From Deltaproteobacteria bacterium (GTDB lineage: Bacteria; Desulfobacterota; Binatia; UBA9968), in assembly GCA_016193465.1 (NCBI GenBank), contig JACPSE010000148.1, positions 1 through 55,330 of the forward strand: DNA of 55,330 bases, written 5' to 3'. The notes under the pieces are model-generated. The model was not told the DNA's origin and did not search any database. It worked only from the letters and a program-made list of their open reading frames with translations. Every line of letters starts with the position of its first letter. Positions within the stretch are counted from its first letter, which is position 1. The position numbers and the translations under genes were made by a program. This document shows positions 7,501-16,044 of the stretch, piece by piece.

Positions 7501-9222
7501 TCAACGATTGACAGACCCGCTAAAACCTATACGACGCCACACAAGAGTCAGAGCAGCACAGGTGACAAGGTAGAAAAGGCCGATAACAGAGACGGTCTCT
7601 ACCATGTCGCTCTCCCAATAGGTCCAGACAAGCACGGCTAGAACCTCGTTACCGTGAGTGCTTAAGAACATCGGCACGGTTAAGGAGCGCATAGCATGGA
7701 TTGCAACCCACAACCCTGCAGAGGCCAGCGCTGGCATTACAAGAGGAAGCAGTATTTTGCGGAAGGCTGATAACCAGCTCGCTCCACTGATATAAGCGGC
7801 CTGCTCAAGCTCCTTATGAACCTGGATAAAAGCAGCATTGAGGGTCCGGACTGTAAAGGGCATGTAATTAATCGCGAGCCCTAAAATAATAGGCCACAGG
7901 GTGCCCCAAACTGGCGGAAAATCCACCATGATAAAAAACCAAAGAAGAGCAACCCCCAGCACAATCCCAGGATAGGCGTGGGGCCAAAATGTCAGGGCAT
8001 CTAATGCAGTCTTAGCTTTCGGGCCGAGGTTTGAGCGGACAATAAGCCAGGAGGCCACGCTCATCAAGCCGACTGTCACTAACGGCGTTGCTACAGTTAT
8101 AATTGCGGTATTTTTTAGACTGTCACGGAAGACAACATTACCAAACGCCTCTCGGAAGCTGTCCAGGTTTGGCTGGGATAAAGCTTTAAGACCAAGCGTC
8201 CGCCACTCCGGGAAAAAGCTGGACGCGACAAAAATGAGGAACGGTAACCCGGCGGTCGCCACAAAGACAAGGACTATAAGGGCAAAGGCAGGGCACTTCC
8301 ACAGGCCGATTGCCATTAGTTTGGGCCGATATCCCTTCCCGGAAATTGTTGTGTAACGGTACATCTGACTGGTGGCTCGCTGGTATAGATATACGAGCGC
8401 AAGAAGCATAACGAGGAAAATAATTGAATAAGTGCTAGCCAGAGTGTGATTTCCCCACACCCGTATAGCCAAATACACCTGGGATGAAAAGACGTGGAAG
8501 CCTATTGGGACCCCAATAAGAGCAGGTAGCTCAAAGGTCTCCGCAGCACTCATCCCCGTGTAAATGCTCGCTGCCAAGATGGCAGGAAGCATCATGGGAA
8601 AAGTCACCCGGCGGACGGTACCCATCCGGCTAGCCCCGGAGACGGATGCCGCCTCTTCAAGCGCCGGATCCATGCTTCTTAACGCTCCTAAAAGAATCAG
8701 GAAAGTCGTAGGCACACTGTTCAACCCATTCAGGATAAATAGCCAGGGCAGGGAGAAGATGTTTATGGGTTTTATTCCGAATAACTCATAAAATAGAAGA
8801 TTGAGGAGACCGGCCTCAGGTCCTCCCAAAATAATGTAGGCCATGGCCATCAGCATAGAAGGAACAGCCGCCGGGAGGAGAATCAACATGACGAGCGTAC
8901 CTTTGGCAGGTATGTCGGTGCGCTCGATCAGCCAAGCAAAACTAAAAGCTACCAGGACTGCTATCGATGTGGAGGCTATTACAAAGAGGGCCGTGTTAAG
9001 AAAAAGTTGATAGGTCTCCGGGCTGGTGTAAGCGAAGACGTAATTTCCAAATGTGAAATAACCTGGATCGGCTGGAGTAGGCAAGGCGGACCGAAAGCTG
9101 CTCAAGAGAAGAAATATCGTAGGGCCAATAACTAAATATGCGATTATCGCGACAGCCCCGGCAAAAATTAGATTGGTAATATTAAGATTAGAAAAATTTA
9201 TTTTTGCATACCAGGTTGGCAT
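7501..9222 (-). CDS. ABC transporter permease, two fused domains (FbpB-like)
   Basis: Inner-membrane permease of the ferric-iron type class, 573 residues, with two BPD_transp_1 halves in one chain. About 12 hydrophobic helices are visible. Each half has an EAA loop that docks the ATPase: EEAASVSGAS (first half, ~residue 190) and EQAAYISGAS (second half, ~residue 480). It is the third-last gene of the run and directly follows four binding proteins of group A (9386-15874), whose products it most likely serves together with the ATPase at 16044. ATG at 9222 with AGAGG upstream. Confidence 0.9.
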   Translation of the reverse strand: MPTWYAKINFSNLNITNLIFAGAVAIIAYLVIGPTIFLLLSSFRSALPTPADPGYFTFGNYVFAYTSPETYQLFLNTALFVIASTSIAVLVAFSFAWLIERTDIPAKGTLVMLILLPAAVPSMLMAMAYIILGGPEAGLLNLLFYELFGIKPINIFSLPWLFILNGLNSVPTTFLILLGALRSMDPALEEAASVSGASRMGTVRRVTFPMMLPAILAASIYTGMSAAETFELPALIGVPIGFHVFSSQVYLAIRVWGNHTLASTYSIIFLVMLLALVYLYQRATSQMYRYTTISGKGYRPKLMAIGLWKCPAFALIVLVFVATAGLPFLIFVASSFFPEWRTLGLKALSQPNLDSFREAFGNVVFRDSLKNTAIITVATPLVTVGLMSVASWLIVRSNLGPKAKTALDALTFWPHAYPGIVLGVALLWFFIMVDFPPVWGTLWPIILGLAINYMPFTVRTLNAAFIQVHKELEQAAYISGASWLSAFRKILLPLVMPALASAGLWVAIHAMRSLTVPMFLSTHGNEVLAVLVWTYWESDMVETVSVIGLFYLVTCAALTLVWRRIGFSGSVNR

Positions 9223-9354
9223 TGTTAGCCTCTGAGTTTTTGGACACTCGAGTCAGGGTATTGACGACTCCTTTAAGGCAAGCCATTCGCGTCGAACCCG
9301 TGCCCGTGAAACGTTCTTACCCAAAGCCGTTGCTCCTCGACCCCTCGACGCAAG

Positions 9355-9372
9355 CCACGGCCTTGGCCGTGG
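9355..9372. repeat. Near-perfect palindrome between binding-protein and permease genes
   Basis: CCACGGCC-TT-GGCCGTGG, an 8-bp inverted repeat with a 2-nt centre (as RNA, 7 pairs and a 4-nt loop), 14 nt beyond the stop codon of the binding-protein gene. It lacks a T-run on the minus strand, so a classic terminator is unlikely; it could be an mRNA-stabilising hairpin that raises binding-protein over permease levels, as in maltose-type operons. Confidence 0.4.
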
Positions 9373-9385
9373 GCCCTTGCTCGGT

Positions 9386-10453
9386 CTATTTTTTAGGTAC
9401 CGGCAGACCAAACATCCGAAGGACCATTGCCCCTAACTCTCTACTTCTTGCTTCTCGCTCAGAATCTGGATGGTTAAACAGTTTTGCGCCGTGCTTCTGC
9501 ATCCACTCGCCGATAATGTTATTGGCATCATAAGGATCTGCCCGGCCTCGTAATTGGAGATAGATCGCTTGTACTTCCTCCGTTGCCAGCCAATAGAGAA
9601 ATACCTTGGCGGCGTTGGGATTGGGCGCATCCTTGAGAAAAAGCATGGGTTTCCCTTCGTCCACCGGGGCGACGTCGGAACCCATGGCTATGTTAACTAT
9701 CCCCTTAGGCAAATATCGACTGAAATACTGGTGGCTTTGTAGCGCCGGTATCGCCCAGGTCTCTCCCCGCACCAACATCTCCCAACAAGCCGCGCCACCG
9801 TTGCAGATCTTCGGTTTCTGTGGCACGAGAACTTCCCTGGCGTAACGGATGATCTCCTCATCGCTCCACTTCGGATACAGATGGGCATAGTGCTCATACT
9901 GGCGGATATTGAAAGCTATCTTGCCACCTGAAAGGCGGGGGTCTGATAGTTTGGCATAGGTCAGAGGCTGGAGATCCCGAGGCACCAGGTCAGTGCGGTA
10001 CATAAGGCCTTTTACCGCAGGAGGCTCCAAGGCCCCAGATAAAGACGGGTGCACAGCTCTTTTTTTCGTGTCTGGAAAGATTTCAAACCAATCCTTCCAG
10101 GGCTGAAGCATGCCGGCAATCTCCAAATCATAAAATGACGAACTAATAAGATCGGTCCCTCTTCGTCCCGAGGCAAATTCAGCCCTTAACCTTTCCAATC
10201 CCTCGCGCCCAGACATCATGGTTTGCCTTACCTTTATGGGTGGATAGGCCCTTCCGAAGGCCCCAAAGATAGCCTTTGTTTCCTTGGGCGGCCAACCAGC
10301 AATGATGTTCACTACCCCCTCTTTTTTAGCCGCTTCGATCAGCGCTTGTTGATTGGCCTCATGGGTAGCAGCATACGCAGGCATCGAAATGGCCAGCCCG
10401 GCTAGAATGGCGTCCACCAGAATAGCCGCGATCACCATTATCTTTTTCTTCAT
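9386..10453 (-). CDS. ABC solute-binding protein, group A copy 1
   Basis: Secreted COG1840-like binding protein, 355 residues: Sec signal MKKKIMVIAAILV..., cleavage probably after PAYA, then THEANQQALIEAAKKEGV. Group A hallmarks: AGMLQPWKDWFEIFPDT near residue 125, SDPRLSGGKIAFN, WSDEEIIRYA, APNPNAAKVFLYW, terminal LPVPKK. The ligand-facing region around residue 225 (NGGAACWEMLVRGETWA) differs between copies. ATG 10453 has GGAGG 7 nt upstream. It is the copy nearest the permease (9222). Four very close paralogs are at 10534, 13657, 14807 and 38691. Known relatives bind Fe3+ or organic acids; ligand here is unknown. Confidence 0.9.
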   Translation of the reverse strand: MKKKIMVIAAILVDAILAGLAISMPAYAATHEANQQALIEAAKKEGVVNIIAGWPPKETKAIFGAFGRAYPPIKVRQTMMSGREGLERLRAEFASGRRGTDLISSSFYDLEIAGMLQPWKDWFEIFPDTKKRAVHPSLSGALEPPAVKGLMYRTDLVPRDLQPLTYAKLSDPRLSGGKIAFNIRQYEHYAHLYPKWSDEEIIRYAREVLVPQKPKICNGGAACWEMLVRGETWAIPALQSHQYFSRYLPKGIVNIAMGSDVAPVDEGKPMLFLKDAPNPNAAKVFLYWLATEEVQAIYLQLRGRADPYDANNIIGEWMQKHGAKLFNHPDSEREARSRELGAMVLRMFGLPVPKK

Positions 10454-10530
10454 TGCCGGCCTCCTTGGTCTCTGGCAATCTGAATTTTTTACTCTATTTG
10501 AAGGAAGATTATCCGCACCATGAACCGGCT
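10454..10530 (-). repeat. Conserved leader of group A binding-protein genes, copy 1
   Basis: The ~77 nt between the two binding-protein genes (ribosome site, ACTCTATTTGAAGGAAGATT, then CACCATGAACC on the plus strand) are almost identical to 14725-14803, and a diverged version lies at 11602-11680. Conservation outside the coding regions shows gene plus leader duplicated as one unit. Confidence 0.7.
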
Positions 10531-10533
10531 CGC

Positions 10534-11601
10534 CTATATTTTAGGTACTGGCAGACCAAACATCCGAAGGACCATTGCCCCTAACTCTCTACTTCTTGCT
10601 GCTCGCTCAGAATCTGGATGGTCAAACAGTTTTGCGCCGTGTCTCTTCATCCACTCGCCGACAATGTTATTGGCATCATAAGGATTTGCCCGGCCGCGAA
10701 ATTTGTAATATATCTCTTGTACATCACCCGTTGTCGCCCAATGGAGAAACAGCTTGGCAGCGTTGGAATTGGGCGCATCCTTGAGAAAAAGGATGGGCTT
10801 TCCCTCGTCCACCGGCGCATAGTCCGAACCTATGGCTATATTAACTATCCCCTTAGGCAGAAATCGACTGAAATACTGGTGGGTTTGATTTATGGCTATA
10901 GCCCACATTTCTCCTTGCACCAACTTCTCCATACAAACCCCGCTACCATTGCAGAGCCTCGGTTTCTGTGGCACGAGAACTTCCTTGGCGTAACGGATGA
11001 TCTCCTCATCGCTCCACTTCGGATACAGATGGGCATAGTGGTCAAACTGGCGGATATTGAAAGCTATCTTGCCACCTGAAAGGCGGGGATCCGATAGTTT
11101 GGCATAGGTCAGAGGCTGGAGATCCCGAGGCACCAGGTCAGTACGGTACACAAGACCTTTTACTGAGGGAGGTTCCAAGGCTCCAGTTAAAGATGGATGG
11201 ACAGCCGTTTTTCTCGTGTCCGGAAAGATCTCGAACCAGTCCTTCCAGGGCTGAAGCATGCCTGCAACATGCAAATCATAAAATGACGTGCTGATAACGT
11301 CGGTTGCTCTTCGGCCAGAGGCGAATTCAGCCCTTAACCTTTCGAACCCCTCGCGCCCGGACATGTTGGTTTGCCTTATCTTTATAAACGGGTAGGCCCT
11401 TTTGAAGGCCTCAAATATGGCAGCTACTTCCACGGGCCGCCAACTAGCAATAATGTTCACTACACCCTCTTTTTTAGCCGCTTCGATCAGCCTTTGTTGC
11501 TTGATCTCATGGGTAGCAGCATAGGCTGGTATCGAAGTGGCCAGGCGGGCTAAAATAGCACCAACCAGAATAGCCGCGATCACAATTATCTTCTTCTTCA
11601 T
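10534..11601 (-). CDS. ABC solute-binding protein, group A copy 2
   Basis: Same family and layout as the copy at 9386 (355 residues from ATG 11601, which has GGAGGTG upstream; an upstream in-frame codon at 11637 belongs to a PrpD-derived leader). Signal peptide to about PAYA, then THEIKQQRLIEAAKKEGV. In the variable ligand region it reads CNGSGVCMEKLVQGEMWA and INQTHQYFSRFLPK, where copies 1, 4 and 5 have GGAACWEMLVRGE and LQSHQYF; this points to a changed ligand rather than redundancy. Its stop is 80 nt before the start of copy 1. Likely co-transcribed with the permease at 7501. Confidence 0.9.
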   Translation of the reverse strand: MKKKIIVIAAILVGAILARLATSIPAYAATHEIKQQRLIEAAKKEGVVNIIASWRPVEVAAIFEAFKRAYPFIKIRQTNMSGREGFERLRAEFASGRRATDVISTSFYDLHVAGMLQPWKDWFEIFPDTRKTAVHPSLTGALEPPSVKGLVYRTDLVPRDLQPLTYAKLSDPRLSGGKIAFNIRQFDHYAHLYPKWSDEEIIRYAKEVLVPQKPRLCNGSGVCMEKLVQGEMWAIAINQTHQYFSRFLPKGIVNIAIGSDYAPVDEGKPILFLKDAPNSNAAKLFLHWATTGDVQEIYYKFRGRANPYDANNIVGEWMKRHGAKLFDHPDSERAARSRELGAMVLRMFGLPVPKI

Positions 11602-11702
11602 TGCCCACCTCCTTGGTCTAAGCTTGGCGATCTGCATTTTTTTACCGCTACTTGAAGGAGGAATATGTGCATGAACCGGGCCAACTTCTCTGTGGCTCCC
11701 AT
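11598..11702 (-). pseudogene. PrpD gene 5' stub fused to binding-protein leader
   Basis: ATG at 11702 begins MGATEKLARFM, matching the N-terminus of the MmgE/PrpD protein at 37181-38545 (MGATEKLARFI), including the bases just before the ATG (TGATATGGGAGCC). After 11 codons it enters the group A leader sequence and the frame ends in TGA overlapping the binding-protein ATG (ATGA). It is a 34-residue relic, possibly still translated as a coupled leader peptide. It records an exchange between the 11.6-kb and 38.5-kb loci. Confidence 0.6.
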
Positions 11703-11733
11703 ATCAGGCTCTCGCTGTCGTATCGAAGATCAT

Positions 11734-11788
11734 TCAAAAACCGAACCGCTTGATGGAGAATACCTCGGCAGCGTTGGGGTGGTTCCGG
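11734..11788 (-). pseudogene. Possible binding-protein C-terminal scrap
   Basis: Right after the stop of the ThDP enzyme one frame reads RNHPNAAEVF and soon ends in TGA. HPNAA-VF is the late motif of COG1840-type binding proteins (compare APNPNAAKVF in group A). Only about ten residues match, so this is tentative. Confidence 0.3.
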
Positions 11789-13528
11789 TCATGTGAACTG
11801 GGTTACCGTGTCCACCAGCGCCAGTTTTCCCTCTTTCTTGACGAACTCGATGGCCCGCTTCAGGGCCGGACCCACCTGATTCCCGTTAAAGATCGGCCCC
11901 TCGCCGTGGCAGCCCAGGGAGCGTGCGACGCCGGCGAAGTCGGGCGGTGGGTTGTTGACCTCCATGCCGACGTAGGCGAGCTTCTCGTCGGTGCCTCGCT
12001 GCCGCGCTATGCGGATCTGGTGTTCCCAGTCGTTGTAGTAGGCGCGGTTGTTGTACATGACAATGAGCATGGGGATCTTGTCGTGCGCGCCGATCCAGAG
12101 CGCGCCCAGGTCGTACATAAGATCGCCGTCCGGCTGAATGTCCACCACTAGTCTCCCGGTCCCCCTGTGGGCAAGGGCCACGCCTGTGGAGATCCCGATC
12201 TGCGTTGCGGTCCCCCGGGATCCACCGGGGTGGCGATAAGGCCGGTCAAAATCCCACAGCCTGAGGGCCCACTTCTCCAGCGTATTGGCCGTCAAGACCC
12301 AGTCCTCGTCCTTGATGACCTGCCAGATCTCGTGCGCCAAGCGCGGGAGCGACATCGGCTCGCCGTCCCAGTTTTTCCTGACCTCCTCCTTCCAGGCCGC
12401 GCCCAGGGCCTCGTGCGTGCGCTTGTGCCCGGCGAAGCGGCCTTGGATCTCCTCTCTCTTCTTGCTGTTCCTCTTTAGGATTTCCTCGCAGAAAAGCTTC
12501 AGCTGCGGGATCGCCACCAGAGTGTCGGCTGCGATATGGAGGTCGATTTCCTGCAGTTGCATGTAGTCCTGCGACCATTTGCTGATATTGAGATCGGCGA
12601 AGCCGATATCGATGATCTTGCAGCCCTTGCGTATCTTATAGGTGGTCTTGCGTGTGACCCCGTCGAGCTTGACCAGCGGGCCGTAGAGATCGCTGACATC
12701 GAGCGACAGGATCAGATCGGCTTTCTCGATGATGTCCGAGCCCGTCAGGTTGAGCGGGTGGTCGGTCGGGAAGTTGAGCCGCTTGTTGAAGTCCACCACT
12801 GGAACCGCGAGAAGCTCGGCAAGCCTTGCGAGACTATCGAAGGACTCGGGGTTCCTCCCCGTGGAGCCGGTCAGGATCACTGGGGTTTCGGCGGCGACCA
12901 GCATCTCGGCCGCCTTTTCCAGGGCCCTCAGATCGCCCTGGATCGGTGACGGGGGCATGAGGCGGTCCACATTGGGAATGGGGATTTCTCGGTCGAGCTT
13001 GCCCTCCTGGATCGCGGCGTCCCAGCAAAGATAGACCGGCCCCTTTGGCTCGGTCATCATCACCCGGTAAGCGCGCGCGAAGGACTCCGGGACGCTCGCG
13101 ACATTGTAAGGCTGGTCGTCCCATTTCACATAGTCCCGTATCGCGTTGCCTTGGATGTTGGCCGTATGGGCCCAATCGACCTGCGGCCGCCTGCGCGTCG
13201 TATCCATCGGGCCGGTGGCGCCCATGATCATGACCGGAACTCGGTCGAGATAGGCATAGTAAATGGCCTGGTTACAGTGAAGGAGCCCGACCACATTGTG
13301 GACGATGGCGACCATAGGCTTGCCGCAGGCCTTGGCATAGCCGTGGGCGATCTGCACGGCGATTTCCTCGTGGCAGCAGGTGATCATCGGCATCTGGTTC
13401 TTGCCGTAGTTCACCAGCGAGTCGTGCAGGCCACGAAAGGTCGCGCCCGGATTCAAGCTGACATAGGGGATCTTGTACGCCCGCATCATATCCACGATGA
13501 CGTCCGACCCGTATTTTTCGTAAGCCAT
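11789..13528 (-). CDS. Thiamine-diphosphate-dependent enzyme (acetolactate synthase/benzoylformate decarboxylase-like)
   Basis: Three-domain ThDP enzyme of 579 residues. Seen: the N-terminal Pyr domain with CCHEE (Glu54/55, activating glutamate position), a central Rossmann-like domain, and the C-terminal PP domain with PDGDLMYDLGALW ... MYNNRAY (~465-495), a variant of the GDG-x25-30-NN cofactor motif. Family members decarboxylate 2-oxo acids or carboligate them. It sits inside the group A binding-protein array, between copies 2 and 3. Base composition is richer in GC than its neighbours (63% on one sampled line against 52% in the adjacent gene), suggesting separate acquisition. ATG 13528 with AAGGAAA upstream. 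Distantly related to the ThDP enzyme at 39752. Substrate unknown. Confidence 0.85.
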   Translation of the reverse strand: MAYEKYGSDVIVDMMRAYKIPYVSLNPGATFRGLHDSLVNYGKNQMPMITCCHEEIAVQIAHGYAKACGKPMVAIVHNVVGLLHCNQAIYYAYLDRVPVMIMGATGPMDTTRRRPQVDWAHTANIQGNAIRDYVKWDDQPYNVASVPESFARAYRVMMTEPKGPVYLCWDAAIQEGKLDREIPIPNVDRLMPPSPIQGDLRALEKAAEMLVAAETPVILTGSTGRNPESFDSLARLAELLAVPVVDFNKRLNFPTDHPLNLTGSDIIEKADLILSLDVSDLYGPLVKLDGVTRKTTYKIRKGCKIIDIGFADLNISKWSQDYMQLQEIDLHIAADTLVAIPQLKLFCEEILKRNSKKREEIQGRFAGHKRTHEALGAAWKEEVRKNWDGEPMSLPRLAHEIWQVIKDEDWVLTANTLEKWALRLWDFDRPYRHPGGSRGTATQIGISTGVALAHRGTGRLVVDIQPDGDLMYDLGALWIGAHDKIPMLIVMYNNRAYYNDWEHQIRIARQRGTDEKLAYVGMEVNNPPPDFAGVARSLGCHGEGPIFNGNQVGPALKRAIEFVKKEGKLALVDTVTQFT

Positions 13529-13543
13529 ACTGTTTCCTTTCCT

Positions 13544-13641
13544 TTATCCCTGGTGTGCCGCCTCCAAAGTTCGCTTACAAAATCGAGCAATGCCCGCGAG
13601 AATCTCATCGGCAGTTTTAGTCCAGATGAAAGGTTTCGGGA
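13544..13641 (-). pseudogene. IS630-family transposase, C-terminal remnant
   Basis: The minus-strand frame reads LPKPFIWTKTADEILAGIAR, then FCKRT and a stop at 13544. This is the C-terminal tail of IS630-family transposases (family pattern KPF-WTKTADEIL--IARFC-RT). Everything upstream is missing; the scrap abuts the binding-protein copy 3. It marks the insertion point between the ThDP gene and the array and a likely route for their rearrangement. Confidence 0.75.
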
Positions 13642-13656
13642 GACGAGTTGACTCGC

Positions 13657-14724
13657 CTACATTTTAGGTACCGGCAGGCCAAGCATCCGAAGGACCACTG
13701 CCCCTAACTCTCTACTTCTTGCTTCTCGTTCACTGTCTGGATGGTCAAACATTTTTGCTCCGTGTTTCTTCATCCACGCTCCGACAACGTTATTGGCATC
13801 ATAAGGATCTGCCCGGCCTCGCAATTTGCCAAAGATCTCTTGTGCTCCGCCCGATGTCTGCCAATAGAGAAATACCTTAGCAGCGTTGGAATTGGGTGCA
13901 TTCTTGAGTAAAATAATGGGTTTCCCTTCGTCCACCGGGGCATAGTCGGGGGCTATGGCTATGTTAACTATCCCCCTAGGTAGATGCCGACTGAAGTATT
14001 GATGGCTTTGTAAGATTACCAGAGCCCACATTTCTCCTCGCACCAACATGTCCATGCAGGCCGTGGTACCATTACAGAGCTTTGGTTTCTGTGGCACGAG
14101 AACTTCCTTGGCGTAACGGATAATCTCCTCATCGCTCCACTTCGGATACAGATGGGCATAGTGGTCATACTGGCGGAAATTGAAAGCTATTCTGCCACCT
14201 GAAAGGCGGGGATCCGAGAGTTTAGCATAGGTCAAAGGCTGTAGATCCCGAGGCACCAGGTCAGTACGGTACATAAGACCTTTTACGGAGGGAGGTTCCA
14301 GAGCTGCAGATAAAGATCGGTGCACAGCTCTTTTTCTCGTGTCTGGAAAGATCTCAAACCAGTCCTTCCAGGGCTGAAGCATGCCGGCAGCCTCCACCTC
14401 ATAAAATGACGTGTTGATAAGATCCGTCGCTCTTCGGCCCGAGGCAAATTCAGCCCTTATCCTTTCGAATCCCTCGCGCCCAGACTGGATGGTTTGCCTT
14501 ATCTTTATAAACGGATAGGCCCTTTCGAAGGCCTCAAATATGGCCTTTCCTTCCACGGGTGGCCAAGTAGCAATGATGTTCAATACACCTTCTTCTTTAG
14601 CCGCTTCGATCAGCTTTTGTTGCTTGATCTCATGGCTACTAGCATAGGAAAGTCTCGAAGTTGGCAGCCAGGCTAAAATAGCGCCAACCAGAACAGCCGC
14701 AATCGCCATTATCTTTTTCTTCAT
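13657..14724 (-). CDS. ABC solute-binding protein, group A copy 3
   Basis: Group A member, 355 residues from ATG 14724 (GGAGG 7 nt upstream). A longer frame from 14832 merely reads through the end of the preceding gene in another register and was rejected. Signal peptide ends near RLSYASS; mature part starts HEIKQQKLIEAAKEEGV. The variable region reads CNGTTACMDMLVRGEMWA and VILQSHQYFSRHLPRG, and KNAPNSNAAKVFLYW near the C-terminus. The same WKDWFEIFPDT and LSGGRIAFN blocks as the others. First gene after the IS630 scrap; together with copy 4 it forms a tandem pair like copies 1 and 2. Confidence 0.9.
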   Translation of the reverse strand: MKKKIMAIAAVLVGAILAWLPTSRLSYASSHEIKQQKLIEAAKEEGVLNIIATWPPVEGKAIFEAFERAYPFIKIRQTIQSGREGFERIRAEFASGRRATDLINTSFYEVEAAGMLQPWKDWFEIFPDTRKRAVHRSLSAALEPPSVKGLMYRTDLVPRDLQPLTYAKLSDPRLSGGRIAFNFRQYDHYAHLYPKWSDEEIIRYAKEVLVPQKPKLCNGTTACMDMLVRGEMWALVILQSHQYFSRHLPRGIVNIAIAPDYAPVDEGKPIILLKNAPNSNAAKVFLYWQTSGGAQEIFGKLRGRADPYDANNVVGAWMKKHGAKMFDHPDSEREARSRELGAVVLRMLGLPVPKM

Positions 14725-14803
14725 TGCCGGCCTCCTTTGTCTCTGGCAATCTGCATTTTTTACTCTATTTGAAGGAAGATTATGTGCACCATGAACCCCG
14801 GCT
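14725..14803 (-). repeat. Conserved leader of group A binding-protein genes, copy 2
   Basis: Near-identical to 10454-10530, with a few substitutions (for example TGTGCACC for TCCGCACC on the plus strand). It holds the ribosome site of the gene ending at 14724. Confidence 0.7.
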
Positions 14804-14806
14804 CGC

Positions 14807-15874
14807 CTATTTTTTAGGTACCGGCAGACCAAGCATCCGGAGGACCATTGCCCCTAATTCTCTGCTCCTTCCTTCTCGTTCCGACTCTGGATGGTCGAAT
14901 AGTTTAGCACCGTGTTTCTTCACCCACGCGCCGACAATGTTATTGGGATCATAAGGATCCGCCCGGCCACGGAATTTGTAAAAGATCTCTTGTACTTCAC
15001 CCGTTGTTGCCCAATGGAGAAATACCTTAGCAGCGTTGGAATTGGGCGCGTCCTTGAGGAAAAGGATAGGCTTCCCCTCGTCCACAGGCGCATCGTCGGC
15101 GCCCATGGCTATATTGACTATCCCCTTAGGCAAATATCGGCCGAAATACTGATGGCTTTGTAATGCCGGTATCGCCCAGACTTCTCCCCGCACCAACATC
15201 TCCCAACAAGCCGCGCCACCATTGCAGAGCTTTGGCTTTTGTGGCACGAGAACTTCCTTGGCGTAACGGATGATCTCTTCATCGCTCCACTTCGGATACA
15301 GATGGGCATAGTGGTAATACTGGCGGAAATTGAAAGCTATCCTGCCACCTGAAAGGCGGGGATCCGATAGTTTGGCATAGGTCAAAGGCTGTAGATCCCG
15401 AGGCGCCAGGTCAGTACGGTACATAAGGCCCTTTACCGCGGAAGGTTCCAGAGATCCAGTTAAAGATGGGTGCACACCTGTTTTTCTCGTGTCCGGAAAG
15501 ATCTCAAACCAGTCCTTCCAGGGCTGAAGCATGCCGGCAACCTCCAGATCATAAAAGGACGCGTTGATAAGGTCCGTCGCTCTTCGGCCCGAGGCAAATT
15601 CAGCTCTTATCCTTTCGAATCCCTCCCGCCCGGACAGGATGGTTTGCCTTATCTTTATAAACGGATAGGCCTTTTTAAAGGCCTCAAAAATGGCATTTGC
15701 TTCCTTGGGCGGCCAGGTAGCAAGGATGTTCACTACGCCCTCTTTTTTTGCCGCTTCGATCAGCGCTTGCTGCTTGGCCTCATGGGAAGTGGCGTAAGCA
15801 GGCATAGGAATCGCTTGCAGGGCCCAAATGGCGCCGATCAAAATCCCCGTGACAAGAAGTACACTTTTCAACAT
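14807..15874 (-). CDS. ABC solute-binding protein, group A copy 4
   Basis: Group A member of 355 residues. The signal peptide (MLKSVLLVTGILIGAIWAL...) differs from the MKKKI type of the other copies while the mature part is highly similar (WKDWFEIFPDT, LSGGRIAFN, APNSNAAKVFLHW, LPVPKK), so the 5' end has diverged or been exchanged. The variable region matches copies 1 and 5 (CNGGAACWEMLVRGEVWA). ATG 15874 has AAAGGAGG upstream. First member of the array behind the ATPase gene at 16044, from which it is separated by a 50-codon frame. Confidence 0.9.
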   Translation of the reverse strand: MLKSVLLVTGILIGAIWALQAIPMPAYATSHEAKQQALIEAAKKEGVVNILATWPPKEANAIFEAFKKAYPFIKIRQTILSGREGFERIRAEFASGRRATDLINASFYDLEVAGMLQPWKDWFEIFPDTRKTGVHPSLTGSLEPSAVKGLMYRTDLAPRDLQPLTYAKLSDPRLSGGRIAFNFRQYYHYAHLYPKWSDEEIIRYAKEVLVPQKPKLCNGGAACWEMLVRGEVWAIPALQSHQYFGRYLPKGIVNIAMGADDAPVDEGKPILFLKDAPNSNAAKVFLHWATTGEVQEIFYKFRGRADPYDPNNIVGAWVKKHGAKLFDHPESEREGRSRELGAMVLRMLGLPVPKK

Positions 15875-15891
15875 TGTTCGCCTCCTTTGCC

Positions 15892-16044
15892 CTAGATGGG
15901 CAGAGCGACGACGCAGAATCGGCGCCGCGCTCCTATCTTGCCCCCGCTTAACGAGCTACGCCGACCCATGATTTTTGCCACTATCGCAGATGATCCATCG
16001 CGCCTGTCGCTGGCATCGCCAAAGCCCATTAGCACCTCAGTCAT
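15892..16044 (-). CDS. Small unrecognised ORF coupled to the ATPase stop
   Basis: ATG at 16044 overlaps the ATPase stop as TGATG, and the 50-residue frame starts MTEVLMGFGDASDRRDG and ends RRRFCVVALPI. Such TGATG overlaps normally couple translation. I recognise no family; the C-terminal half is arginine-rich. It could be a real small protein or the decayed end of a lost gene. The next gene starts 18 nt downstream. Confidence 0.3.
   Translation of the reverse strand: MTEVLMGFGDASDRRDGSSAIVAKIMGRRSSLSGGKIGARRRFCVVALPI

Noticed and set aside
13657-14832. Longer binding-protein start at 14832 (and PrpD start at 38716) with a shared CRYLKNRR beginning
   Set aside because: This peptide is the end of the preceding binding-protein gene read in another register; real starts with ribosome sites are at 14724 and 38545.
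9386-15874. CRISPR-like or simple tandem repeat array
   Set aside because: The repetition is of whole paralogous genes with leaders, not short repeats with spacers.
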